From: Blastocladiella britannica
Lineage: Eukaryota > Blastocladiomycota > Blastocladiomycetes > Blastocladiales > Blastocladiaceae
Reading direction: 5' to 3'
Assembly (NCBI GenBank): GCA_025349905.2
Contig: MU624747.1
Span: 1 to 26,599 of the forward strand
DNA length: 26,599 nt
The position numbers and the translations under genes are program-made. Below are positions 17,800 through 26,599 of this stretch, piece after piece; within the stretch, counting starts at the first letter, position 1; each line of letters starts with the position of its first letter. The notes under the pieces were generated by a model, which was not told the DNA's origin, did not search any database, and worked only from the letters and a program-made list of their open reading frames with translations.

Positions 17800-19484
17800 A
17801 TGCGAGTACGTCCCACACCCACAACCAACAACAATACGCGTATTAACAAATTGGATAGATCGCCGTCATTGGCTGCGGCCACGGCGAGCTCGACGCCATC
17901 TACGCGTCCATTCGCGCCGCCGACGCCCATTCTCCACCAGAGACCCCACCGGTCGACCTGGTGATTGTCTGTGGCGACTTTGAGGCTATTCGGTCCCCAC
18001 ACGACTTGCCCGCCATGGCTGTCCCGCCCAAATTCCGGGTCATGGCCGACTTCCACAAATACTACGCGTTACTGGCCACTGCCCCCTGCTTGACCATCTT
18101 TATTGGCGGCAACCACGAGAGTTCCGCGTACCTGTGGGAACTGTACCATGGTGGGTGGGCCGCACCCAATATTTTCTTTATGGGGTGGGCGAACGTGGTG
18201 AAGGTTGGGTCATTAAGGATTGGCGGCATGTCCGGGATCTGGAACTGGCACAGCTATAACCGCGGGCACGAGGAAGTCGCTCCGTACGACCAGGACCAGA
18301 TCCGGTCCGTGTACCATGTGAGGCAGCACGAGGTGGTGCAGATGGCGCTGGTATCCTTGCTTTTTTTTTTTCTCTTGTTGTTGCCATATTGATCTGACAT
18401 CGCTTGTTACAGTACCCGCCGTACTCGCCGATCGACGTGTTCCTGTCGCACGACTGGCCACGCAACATTGTCCACCATGGCGACTTGCCGCAGCTGCTGC
18501 GCTGCAAGAAGTTTTTCGAGCAGGACGTATGGTTTACACATTTGTTTGTTCCAACCATGCTCAAACTCACCTTCAAATGAGCAGATCGGCACGGGCCGCC
18601 TCGGATCGCCACCCATGGAACACTTGCTCACGTATTTGCGCCCGACTTACTGGTTCTCGGGCCACCTGCATGTCAAATTTGCTGCTCTGGTGGATCATCA
18701 CCAAGTCAATCGCCATGACCATCAAGCGGCACCCAACTTGTTCAAGTTCCCTCCCGCACAGCACGGCACACTGGCACATGGTCGCACTCCTGGAGCATCC
18801 TCATCATCCTCATTATCCTCTACACGGTTCCTGGCCCTCGACAAGGTCATTCCCGGCCGCCGGTTCTTACAGATCTTGGACTTGCCTGACCACACGGCGG
18901 GCCCGCTTGAGTACGATCTGGACTGGCTGGCGATCGTCAAGGCCACGCACGCTGACGGGTTTCCGCGGACCGCTGCTGCTGCAACGGCAGCTTCTAGAAG
19001 CGGGTATGTCAGTGGTGCGACCAGCGGACAGTCGTCGTTGATGGCCAAAGCAGCCACCGGCGACCGTGCCGCATGGCGGACGTTGCGAGACCGCGTAGCA
19101 AAGGCGCGAGTCGAGCTCGAACACACGCTTCCAACGGCCGCATCGCGGGCCATTCCGCTCGCGTTCGCGCCGACTGCGCCCATGCACATGCCCGCCGCCA
19201 ATCGGCCAAATGGTGACGATCCGATGGCGGCACTAGCTGCTCGCCCACACGCCAACCCGCAGACCGCCGCGTTTGCGCAGATGCTTGGGATCACCGACGT
19301 TACTGCTGGTGGGGTTACGTGGGACGATTACTTGGCGCTGGCGAACCAGGTGCTGGGTCAAGGCGCCTCGGATGCGGTTGTTTCCGTTGCTGCACCTATT
19401 GATTTAAACGCCACTGGACGAGAGCCAGGAGCAGCTACCTTGGAGGACGTGGACGAAGGGGCCATCGATCTCGACAACCTTTAA
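17800..19484 (+). CDS. DBR1: Lariat debranching enzyme DBR1, 503 aa, four exons
   Basis: Metallophosphoesterase that hydrolyses the 2'-5' branch bond of excised intron lariats in the nucleus. Exons: 17800-17805 (only ATG CGA), 17859-18350, 18413-18526 and 18585-19484; 1512 nt equals 504 codons. Active-site motifs are all present: GCGHGELD (Cys8, His10, Asp14), CGDFEA (Asp42), GGNHE (Asn87, His88), SHDWP (His179, Asp180) and GHLHVKFAA (His231, His233). The family blocks [30 protein letters not shown] and [12 protein letters not shown] are clear. The C-terminal DBR1 domain begins at [17 protein letters not shown], followed by a ~200-residue Ala-rich extension. The first intron (53 nt) has a TATTAAC branch site. 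The start is fixed by the family's MRxAVxGCxHGELD N-terminus. The stop lies 34 bp from that of convergent PGK. Confidence 0.95.
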
Positions 19485-19518
19485 AAAAATAAACAATTGT
19501 ATTCAATAACAAGTAAAA

Positions 19519-20860
19519 TTACTGCTTCTCAGACAGAGCAACAACGCCGGGAAGATCCTTGCCCTCGAGCAGCTCGAGCGACGCGCCGCCACCGGTCGAC
19601 ACGTGCGAGAGCTTGTCCTCGGCATTGTACTTGGCGGCGACCGTAGCGGTATCCCCACCACCGACGATCGAGACGGCGCCGTTGGTCGCGGTGGCCGAGA
19701 CCACGGCGTCCAGGACCGCCTTGGTGCAGGCGGCAAAGGGAGCCAGCTCAAAGACGCCCGAGGGGCCGTTCCAGAGAATGGTCTTGGCGTTGGCGACGGT
19801 CGCCGCAAAGACCTTGGCGGATTCGGGCCCGCAGTCCAGACCCATCCACCCGTCCGGAATCCCCTCGGCGTCAGTGACCACCTTGGTGGCGGCGTCGGCG
19901 GCAAACTTGTCGGCAATCACGTAGTCGGTCGGGAACACCAGCTGCACGTTGTGCTTGGCGGCCTTGGCCACCAGATCGGCCACAATCTTGGCCCCCGCAT
20001 CGTCGTACAGCGAGTTGCCAATGGCCATGCCGTTGATCACCTTCTTGAACGTGAACACCATCCCCCCGCCAATGATCATGTGCGTCACCTTGTCGAGCAA
20101 GTTGTCAATCAGCTGGATCTTGTCCGAGACCTTGGCCCCACCGAGAATCGCCAGGAACGGGGTCGCGGGGGACTCGAGCGCCTTGGCAAAGAACTCGAGC
20201 TCCTTCTTCATCAACAGACCGGCGGCACGGACCGGCAAGTCCACGCCGACCATGGACGAGTGCGCGCGGTGGGCGGTGCCAAACGCGTCGTTGACGTACA
20301 CGTCTCCGAGCTTGGTGAGCGACGCACGGAACGCCGCAATCTCGGCCTTCTCGGCCTTGATCTTGTTCCCGGCCTCGTCCTTGACGGACCCCTCCTCGGC
20401 CACGTGGAACCGCAGGTTCTCGAGCAAGATCACGCCCTTGGCGGTGTCCTTGGCGCACGCTTTCTCCACGTCGGCACCCACGCAGTCGGACAGGAACTGG
20501 ACCGTCTGCCCACCACCCAGAAGCTTCTCGAGCTCGGCCGCACACGGCGCAAGTGAGTCCTTGGTGGTGCGCTTGCCATCGGGCCGGCCCAGGTGCGACA
20601 TCAGGATCACGGCCTGCGCGCCGTGGTCCAGCGCGTACCGAATAGTGGGCACGGCGGCGACAATGCGCTGGTTGTTGGAGATTGTGGTGGTGCCCTTGAC
20701 GAAGGGGACGTTGAAGTCGACCCTTTTTTTATTATATGGTGAGTTTTTGGTTGATCGCAACGTTGTGATCGGATAGACGGCCAAAGTACCGAATGAGCAC
20801 GCGCTTGCCCTTGACGTCGACGTCGGTGATGGAGAGCTTGGACGAGAGCTTGACGGGCAT
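19519..20860 (-). CDS. PGK1: Phosphoglycerate kinase, 424 aa, two exons
   Basis: Glycolytic enzyme that transfers a phosphate from 1,3-bisphosphoglycerate to ADP in the cytosol. Exon 1 is 20790-20860, the intron is 20723-20789 (67 nt), and exon 2 is 19519-20722; 1275 nt equals 425 codons. The splice restores VLIR/VDFNVP at the N-terminal substrate site. Other family motifs in order: [88 protein letters not shown] and [15 protein letters not shown]. The length is close to the usual ~416 residues. It ends just before the convergent DBR1 stop and faces the PDH E1 beta gene across a 247-bp shared upstream region. Confidence 0.97.
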
Positions 20861-21107
20861 ATTGTTTGTGTTATTACTTGGTGATCAACGGCGGCAGAGA
20901 GAGGCGGCGGCGGAGGGAGACTTGACCTCTTTTTTAAAGTCGTCTTTCGAAGAACTTTATTTTCGGTAAAGGACAATGCTAACGCACGTGGACAGACTGG
21001 GGAATGATCTTGCAGGCAATCTCTTCTCGCGTATCATTCCTCTCTCGTATCGTTGCTTCTCTTTGCTTTCGTTTACGTGTGTTGATCCAAACAAACATTA
21101 AACAAAC
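20861..21107. promoter_or_regulatory. Shared divergent promoter region of PGK and PDH E1 beta
   Basis: 247 bp between the two start codons. The PGK side carries CGGCGGCAGAGAGAGGCGGCGGCGG, then AT-rich DNA. The PDH side has a long T/C-rich stretch (about 21018-21075, TCTTCTCGC...CTCTCTCGT...TTGCTTCTCTTTGC) and an AAACAAACAT leader repeated just before the ATG. CT-rich blocks upstream of strong fungal genes are common at transcription starts. Co-regulation of the pair is inferred from the arrangement only. Confidence 0.5.
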
Positions 21108-22242
21108 ATGCTCCGCTCTGTCACCCGTCGCCTGGCCCTCAATGCCGTCTCCAAGCGAGCCCTGGCCACCGGCGCAACCAACCCCGCCACCACCATGACG
21201 GTCCGCGACGCCCTCAACTCGGCCATGGAGGAGGAGATGCGCCGCGACGAGACGGTGTTTGTGATGGGTGAGGAAGTGGCCCAGTACAATGGCGCGTACA
21301 AGGTGACCCGCGGCCTTCTGGACAAGTTTGGTCCCAAGCGGGTGATTGACACGCCGATCACCGAGATGGGGTTCGCCGGGATCGCTGTCGGGTCGGCCAT
21401 GCACGGGCTCAAGCCGATTTGCGAGTTCATGACCTTCAACTTCTCGATGCAGGCCATTGACCACATTGTCAACTCGGCCGCCAAGGCCCATTACATGACT
21501 GGTGGGGTGGCCAAGTGCCCGATTGTCTTCCGGTATGCTCCTTTTTTTTACATTATGCGATACATATACTGACAATATAAATATAAATAGTGGCCCCAAC
21601 GGCGCCGCAGCGGGCGTCGGCGCTCAGCACTCGCAGTGCTTTGCCGCCTGGTACGGTTCGGTCCCGGGCCTCAAGGTGGTGTCGCCGTACTCGGCCGAGG
21701 ACGCCAAGGGTCTGATGAAGGCGGCGATCCGCGACCCGAACCCGGTGGTGTTCCTGGAGAACGAGATCATGTACGGTGTCTCGTTCCCGATGTCCGAGGC
21801 CGCTCTGCGTGACGATTTCGTGCTTCCGATCGGAAAGGCCAAGGTCGAGCGCGAGGGGACCGACGTGACGATCGTCGCGCACTCTCGCGCGGTCGGCCAG
21901 TCGCTTGACGCTGCCCAGGAACTCGCCGACAAGCACGGCATTCAGGCCGAGGTGATCAACCTGCGGTCGATCCGCCCCTTGGACATTGACACTATCATTG
22001 CGTCGGTCAAGAAGACCAACCGGCTGGTGACCGTCGAGGGCGGGTGGCCCATGTTCGGCGTTGGGTCCGAGATCACCGCGCAGATCATGGAGTCGGAGGC
22101 GTTTGACCACCTCGACGCCCCGATCGCTCGCGTCACGGGCGCCGATATCCCCATGCCGTACGCGGTTCCTCTCGAGGCGGGAGCGCTGCCAACACCCCCC
22201 GGCATTGCCGAGACGGCGCTCAAGGTGTGCTACCGCAAGTAA
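21108..22242 (+). CDS. PDB1: Pyruvate dehydrogenase E1 component subunit beta, mitochondrial, 358 aa, two exons
   Basis: Beta chain of the thiamine-diphosphate-dependent E1 enzyme of the mitochondrial pyruvate dehydrogenase complex, which decarboxylates pyruvate and passes acetyl to E2. Exons 21108-21532 and 21591-22242 around a 58-nt intron give 1077 nt, 359 codons. Residues 1-28 are a basic, Arg/Ala-rich mitochondrial presequence. The transketolase-like domain follows: [68 protein letters not shown], and [16 protein letters not shown] across the splice. The C-terminal transketolase fold has [12 protein letters not shown] and [14 protein letters not shown]. It ends in CYRK. Its length matches fungal homologues. 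Confidence 0.97.
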
Positions 22243-22283
22243 AAATCTTCAATTTTTTTATACAAAGAGAAGGTGTTTTATTA

Positions 22284-23383
22284 TTACTTCATACTGCGAT
22301 CGAGCTCCTTCTTGGCCTTGAGATCACGGTACAGCTGGATCATGCGCGACCGCTCGTCATCCAGCTGCCGGCGCTCGGCCGGCGACTTGGCCGCCATCCC
22401 CGTCTTGCGCATGGTGGTCTTTTCGACCTCCTCTGCCATAACCTTTTATATTTCGCGGTTGTCAGTACTTGCACCAACGCAGCAGAAAAAAAGAAGAAAA
22501 AAAAAAAAAAACGAACCCGCTCCATCTTGCGCTTCTGCATCTTGCTGCTGACTTTAAGTTGCGGCGGCGCCTGCGCAACCTCGCCAAACCGCACCTTGTC
22601 CTCCAGCTGCGCAAACTCCTGCAAACGTGGCCTTTTGCCTGGGCGCGTCGGCTTGGGTGCATTGGGATCAAACCCATGACCACTGTCGTTGGTGTCATTG
22701 TCGTCATTGTCGTCGTCTGAGCCGGTGGCAGCATCAGCGATTTCGCGACTGTTAAAGTTTTGCATGAGTGAGCCGAGTCCATTTTGTGACAAAGTAAATG
22801 GAGTGAAGTACCGGCGCCTCCGCTTGGCACTAGCCGAAATGGGTGCCTCGAGCGTCTCTGGAGCGGCCGCATCGACATCAGCAGTCGCGGCAGCCTTCTT
22901 GCCTTTTACCTTGGATTCCGGCTTGGGATCACTAGCAGAAGCAGCGGCCGTAGCAGCGGCTAGCTTTTTCCTCCCCTTTTTGCTCCCCAGCAACGCCGGA
23001 TCCTCTTCCGGCGCCGGCGGCTTTGATCCCTCGGGTGGGAGCGATTCGTTCGGGTCGCCTGTAAATAATTAAAATGAATACAAATCCGGCGACAAAACAA
23101 ATGAAAAGTCTCGTACCAGGAAGCACTGGCGCAGCACCGGCCTTGCGTTTGGCGAGCTTGCTGGCGGCTTTCGCGGCCTGGCGATCCTCGAGCTGCTTTT
23201 GAAAATGCTGGATCACGCGGAACCGGCCGGGAACATCGTCCTTGCGTTGTTTGAAGCCAATGTTTTTCGTTGGTTCGTGGTCGCGTCTGTTACTTTCACA
23301 TCGAGTCAATTTTCTGCACGACGCGAGTGATTGTTACGAGAAACAGACCCTTTTTCGCGCTTGTCACGGCGTGGCCTTGTCAT
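22284..23383 (-). CDS. CCDC137-like nucleolar protein, 301 aa, four exons
   Basis: Exons: 23349-23383, 23117-23286, 22517-23058 and 22284-22442; 906 nt equals 302 codons, all phases consistent. The third intron holds long A/T runs. The N-terminus is very basic (MTRPRRDKREKGRDHEPTKN), followed by a VPGRFRVIQHFQKQL helix and a KKGRKKLAAA stretch. The C-terminal third carries the signature I associate with coiled-coil domain protein 137: LEDKVRFGEVAQAPPQL, then a helix ending ERRQLDDERSRMIQLYRDLK. Human CCDC137 (RaRF) is nuclear/nucleolar and chromosome-associated; a ribosome-related role in fungi is inference. An acidic DDDNDDNDTND patch lies mid-protein. The stop lies 41 bp from that of the convergent PDB1. 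Confidence 0.75.
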
Positions 23384-23478
23384 TTTATATTTTAGTTAAT
23401 TGCGATTCCAAAATTCCAGAAGAGAAAAGAAAAATGAGCGTCAATTTCCAGGAAGCACGTGGCACCATCACCAGAGTG

Positions 23479-24801
23479 TCAGGCTGCCGCACGAGCAGAC
23501 GGGAACCCCGCCTCGGCCCACCACCTTCGCACCATCGCGACCCACCGATCCCCGCCGGGTACCCTCGCCGCTCGCGCCAGCGCCGCCTCATCCAGCCCGA
23601 CGGACCACTCGGGCGCCGCGTCCGTCACCCAAAACCGCACCACGTCCCAGTGCCCAAACTCCACCGCGGCCGAGATTCCGCGCGTCGACGGCCTCACGCG
23701 GACTTTGGCACACGCGGCAGCCGAGTGCCACCATTTTAACACGTCCAGTGCTCCGCGCGCAGCCGCCGCTTCGACGATGGGGACCGCGACCGTAGATGTT
23801 GCCGAGACCACGGCCGGCCACATGCCCGAGTGGGTGCGCCACCACTCTAGGACCGGGATATGCGCCGCGGCACTGGCTTCCACTACCGCGCGCTCCGCGG
23901 CCTTCTTGCTGGCCACTGGACGATGCCGGGCTTTCTGGTGGAGCCACTCGAGCACCTTCACGCGGCCGTGAGAGCTGGCAATCACTGTCGCGTCCGCGGG
24001 CAGGCCCGGCGGAAGTGTTGTTGGGATAGTGGAAAAGTGCTTGGCCCATCCGTCCAGCGCGTCCACATTGCCTGCCGGCACCGCGCGCGCCGGGATAATG
24101 CTGCGGTATATCCGCGGAAGGACGCCGTTAGGGAACCGAGCGGCTATCCGGTCCAAGTCGGTCGCGGTCGCGTGGTCGCCGATCGCCGCTACTACCGCTG
24201 GGTCGGTGAATACGGATAAGGGCGTCGAAGGGTACACGAGCAGCACTTTGATGTGGCCGTGGACCACCGCTGCTTTCAGTAGCGTCGCCACTGACGGCGG
24301 GTCCAAGAGCGATATCGTAGTCTGCCACCACGCGAGAGCTGACGCGGCGCCGGCGAGGACGGCTGCTTCCTGGGTATCGTTGACCGGGGAAAACGTCCGT
24401 GGCCAAGAGCTAGAATGTAATTTGAGCCATTCCAGCACATCGGCGCGGTCGGCAATCGTCGCGTCCGCGGCAGCACGGCACACAACCGAGACGTCGGTCA
24501 ACGAATTCGCGTACGCCCCAAGTTTCCGGCCTCGGTCCAGGTCCACGACTCGTCCGTGCACAACCGCTCGGTCGAAGTGAAGCGCGGGCACCGCTGCAAA
24601 CACCGCCAGCGGCGCAAACCACAACCAGTGCGGTGGGGCAACGCGCAAGTAAGTGTCAAAATCATCATGGTGCTGACCGTCGAGAATGGCCGCGGCCAGA
24701 ACCCGGTCCACGATTTCCGGAATGAGGTGTGGCGGTAGGCGAGATGGTGGGTCGTCTGGGTCCGTGCCGTCGTCAACGGCGGCGGCCATCATTGCTGTCA
24801 T
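23479..24801 (-). CDS. LDWW-repeat (ankyrin-like) protein, 440 aa
   Basis: Single exon, starting MTAMMAAAVDDGTDP. The N-terminal ~50 residues (PPHLIPEIVDRVLAAAIL...) resemble the F-box-like start of the protein at 8098-10005. Repeat signatures follow: VLEWLKLHSSSWP, ALAWWQTTIS, VKVLEWLHQKAR, IPVLEWWRTHSG, LDVLKWWHSA, WDVVRFWVTDA and VAMVRRWWAEAGFP. Units are 35-45 residues apart, so it is a shorter member of the same family without the acidic insertion. Function is unknown and a scaffold role is inferred. Its stop is 95 bp upstream of the CCDC137-like start, with both genes on the same strand. Confidence 0.75.
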   Translation of the reverse strand: MTAMMAAAVDDGTDPDDPPSRLPPHLIPEIVDRVLAAAILDGQHHDDFDTYLRVAPPHWLWFAPLAVFAAVPALHFDRAVVHGRVVDLDRGRKLGAYANSLTDVSVVCRAAADATIADRADVLEWLKLHSSSWPRTFSPVNDTQEAAVLAGAASALAWWQTTISLLDPPSVATLLKAAVVHGHIKVLLVYPSTPLSVFTDPAVVAAIGDHATATDLDRIAARFPNGVLPRIYRSIIPARAVPAGNVDALDGWAKHFSTIPTTLPPGLPADATVIASSHGRVKVLEWLHQKARHRPVASKKAAERAVVEASAAAHIPVLEWWRTHSGMWPAVVSATSTVAVPIVEAAAARGALDVLKWWHSAAACAKVRVRPSTRGISAAVEFGHWDVVRFWVTDAAPEWSVGLDEAALARAARVPGGDRWVAMVRRWWAEAGFPSARAAA

Positions 24802-24926
24802 CGTTATTGCTATGAGCTGTGGGCATCAAGGTCACTCAGGGGGCCGGCCGAAGAGATCAGGTTCAGGTTTGTAAGCGTTCACACGCTGGCCGATCGAAAG
24901 AGCAGTACTTCGAATGTATTCAATCA

Positions 24927-26511
24927 TCAGGAAAGGGGCGCGGTCCGTGGCCGGTTGGCCTCCGTCGGCAAGGGAATCTCACCCCGACGCTGGCGGCCAC
25001 GGAACTGCGCCAGGGCGTCGCGCAGCAGCTGCTGGCAGGGCAACGTCACTCCAAGCCGCGCACACAGCAAGAACACCCCGGAGACCTTCCGGTGCAGCGA
25101 GTACGTCTCGTCCGGCGGCGGGCTGAGCCGGTACTCGAGCATGGTCGGAATCAAGTCCCGCACCTCGCCCGTGACTTTGCGTGCGTCCCCGAAATCAAAC
25201 GTCTCGGACGTGAAGGGGGCGCCCAACGCCAGTACGGCCGTGACGTGCGCATCCCGCATCGCGTCCGTCTCGTACCCGGTCAAGAACCCGAGCTCCTCGG
25301 ACCACCGCAGCACGCCCTCACGGTCCTGGTTCATAGCTGCCTCCAACACGTTGGCGTACCTGGCCAAGAACCCCCACGAGTACTCGCGCGCCGACCCGAA
25401 ATCAAGCATCTTGATCCGCGACGTTGCCGGGTCGTACAGGAAGTTGGACCAGTTCGGGTCGGTCTGCATGTAGCCCCACTCGAACAGCTCCACCAGCGTG
25501 AGGCGCAGCGTGGTCTCGGCCACCAGCTTGCGCGCGTCCAAGTCCATGTCGGCCACGTTCCCAAGGGCCACGCCCGGTACCAGCGTCATCGTCAGCACTT
25601 TGGCGGTGGTCAAGTCGTCAATGGGTTCGGGCGCATCCAGCACCTGGCCGAGCGGGTGCGACGCCAGCTGCTCGTGGAACCGGCGCATCCACGTGGCCTC
25701 GCGCAGGTAGTCCGTCTCCCACAGCAGTTCGCGGCGGGCGACCGCCATCGAGTTGTCCAAGAACAGTCCCTTGGGCAGGAACCCGGCCATCAGCCCGACC
25801 GATTTCAAGTGCGCCAGGTCGCTGTCGATCGAATCGGCAACGCCCGGGTACTGGACCTTCACTGCGACTGCACGGCCGTCGTGTAAGGTCGCTCGGTGCA
25901 CCTGGCCAATCGAGGCGGCTGCAAACGGGACCGGCTCGAAGGTTGCGTACTTGGACTGCCATTGCGGGCCCAGCTCGCTGGACATCACTGCGCGCATTTG
26001 ACGCCGCGGCATGTAGTTGGCTCCCGCCTGCACCTGCGACAGGACTTGCTCGATTTCCTTTGGGAACATGCCCGAGTCTTTTGGTTGCTTTGCATGTAAG
26101 TACGGGCATACACACGCGTCTTCAATCATCATAATGAATACCCTGAATGGCAACCATTTGGCCCAGCTTGAGCGCGGCGCCGCGCATCTGCGTGAGCGTC
26201 TTGACCACGCGATCCACGTTGGCCTGGGTCAGGAACGGGCTGGCACCGACCATGAGCGGCTGCGAGACGCCCACCGCGCGCTTGAGCGACTCGGACGCGG
26301 CGCCCGCCGACAACGATGCCACGAGCGACCCGTACTGCATGAATCGGCCCAGCTTGGTGGATGGCACGCTCGATTCGGTCAGACTATTCTTTGGTTGTTG
26401 GTTCCATCGAACGGTGGTCGTGTGCAAGAGTGTCACGGACGATGACGACGACGCGTAGAGACCATGACGCGTCGTCGCGCTGGCGGTTGGTCGGATACAG
26501 GATTTCAGCAT
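24927..26511 (-). CDS. COQ8: COQ8/ABC1 (ADCK3) atypical kinase, mitochondrial, 506 aa, two exons
   Basis: UbiB-family ATPase/kinase required for ubiquinone synthesis, supporting the CoQ complex at the mitochondrial inner membrane. Exon 1 is 26142-26511, the intron is 26078-26141 (64 nt), and exon 2 is 24927-26077; 1521 nt equals 507 codons. The N-terminus is basic/Ser-rich, as for mitochondrial import. Hallmarks: the KxGQ motif ALKLGQM (residues ~115-118, exon 1 end); the Ala-rich nucleotide loop [10 protein letters not shown] (~176-179) in place of a Gly-rich loop; [17 protein letters not shown] with the ATP-site Lys; the catalytic-loop [10 protein letters not shown]; and LDFGSAREY. The splice joins MVAIQ to [13 protein letters not shown], as in other COQ8 proteins. 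All catalytic motifs are intact. Confidence 0.95.
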
Positions 26512-26599
26512 GTTTGTATTGTTGGGTTATTGACTTTTTCGTGAAAAAATGAAACAAAACAAAGTCGGCGCCAAATTTTGCCAACTTCCCACGAATCCG

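Noticed and set aside
22660..22685. GGGATCAAACCCATG, resembling a tRNA or palindromic site
   Set aside because: It lies in the CCDC137-like exon (GHGFDPNAP) and no cloverleaf can be formed around it.

Overview
This is a gene-dense, GC-rich nuclear fragment from a fungus. Coding regions use G or C heavily at third codon positions. Introns are short (about 53-80 nt) with GT...AG ends and CTAAC/CTGAC/TTAAC-like branch sites, and intergenic gaps are often under 300 bp. Serine/threonine-rich GPI-type surface proteins point to a fungus. Two large proteins built from ankyrin-like 'LDWW' units, and a possible focadhesin-like gene, suggest an early-diverging zoosporic fungus; I favour Blastocladiomycota (Allomyces/Catenaria-like). 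That placement is an inference from gene style, not from a marker gene.

Layout. 1-153: tail of an unidentified gene. 499-2507 (+): RRP1/Nop52, a nucleolar 60S assembly factor in six exons. 2701-5799: four secreted, cysteine-rich, probably GPI-anchored proteins (three +, one -) sharing one cysteine module, with duplicated upstream sequence. 6011-7975 (+): a six-exon gene whose order of motifs resembles focadhesin (DUF3730), much shorter than the animal protein. 8098-10005 (-): an LDWW-repeat protein. 10200-10514 (-): a doubtful small ORF. 10784-12014 (+): a decayed, intron-containing MULE-like transposase. 12235-13557 (+): an unrecognised gene with two tandem copies of a roughly 110-residue module; the second copy has an apparent one-base deletion. 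13766-17742 (-): a 1302-residue ankyrin plus coiled-coil protein, head to head with DBR1 (17800-19484, +), the lariat debranching enzyme. 19519-20860 (-): phosphoglycerate kinase, head to head with 21108-22242 (+): pyruvate dehydrogenase E1 beta. 22284-23383 (-): a CCDC137-like nucleolar protein. 23479-24801 (-): a second LDWW-repeat protein. 24927-26511 (-): a COQ8/ABC1 atypical kinase.

The right half is mostly housekeeping. PGK, PDH E1 beta and COQ8 cover glycolysis, entry into the TCA cycle and ubiquinone synthesis; DBR1, RRP1 and the CCDC137-like protein belong to RNA and nucleolar biology. The left half and centre (2.7-13.6 kb) are the accessory part: a lineage-specific surface-protein cluster, a transposon remnant and a duplicated unknown module. 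All spliced models below were built by hand from reading-frame phase and protein-family continuity. In every multi-exon housekeeping gene the exon phases add up exactly to one open frame.
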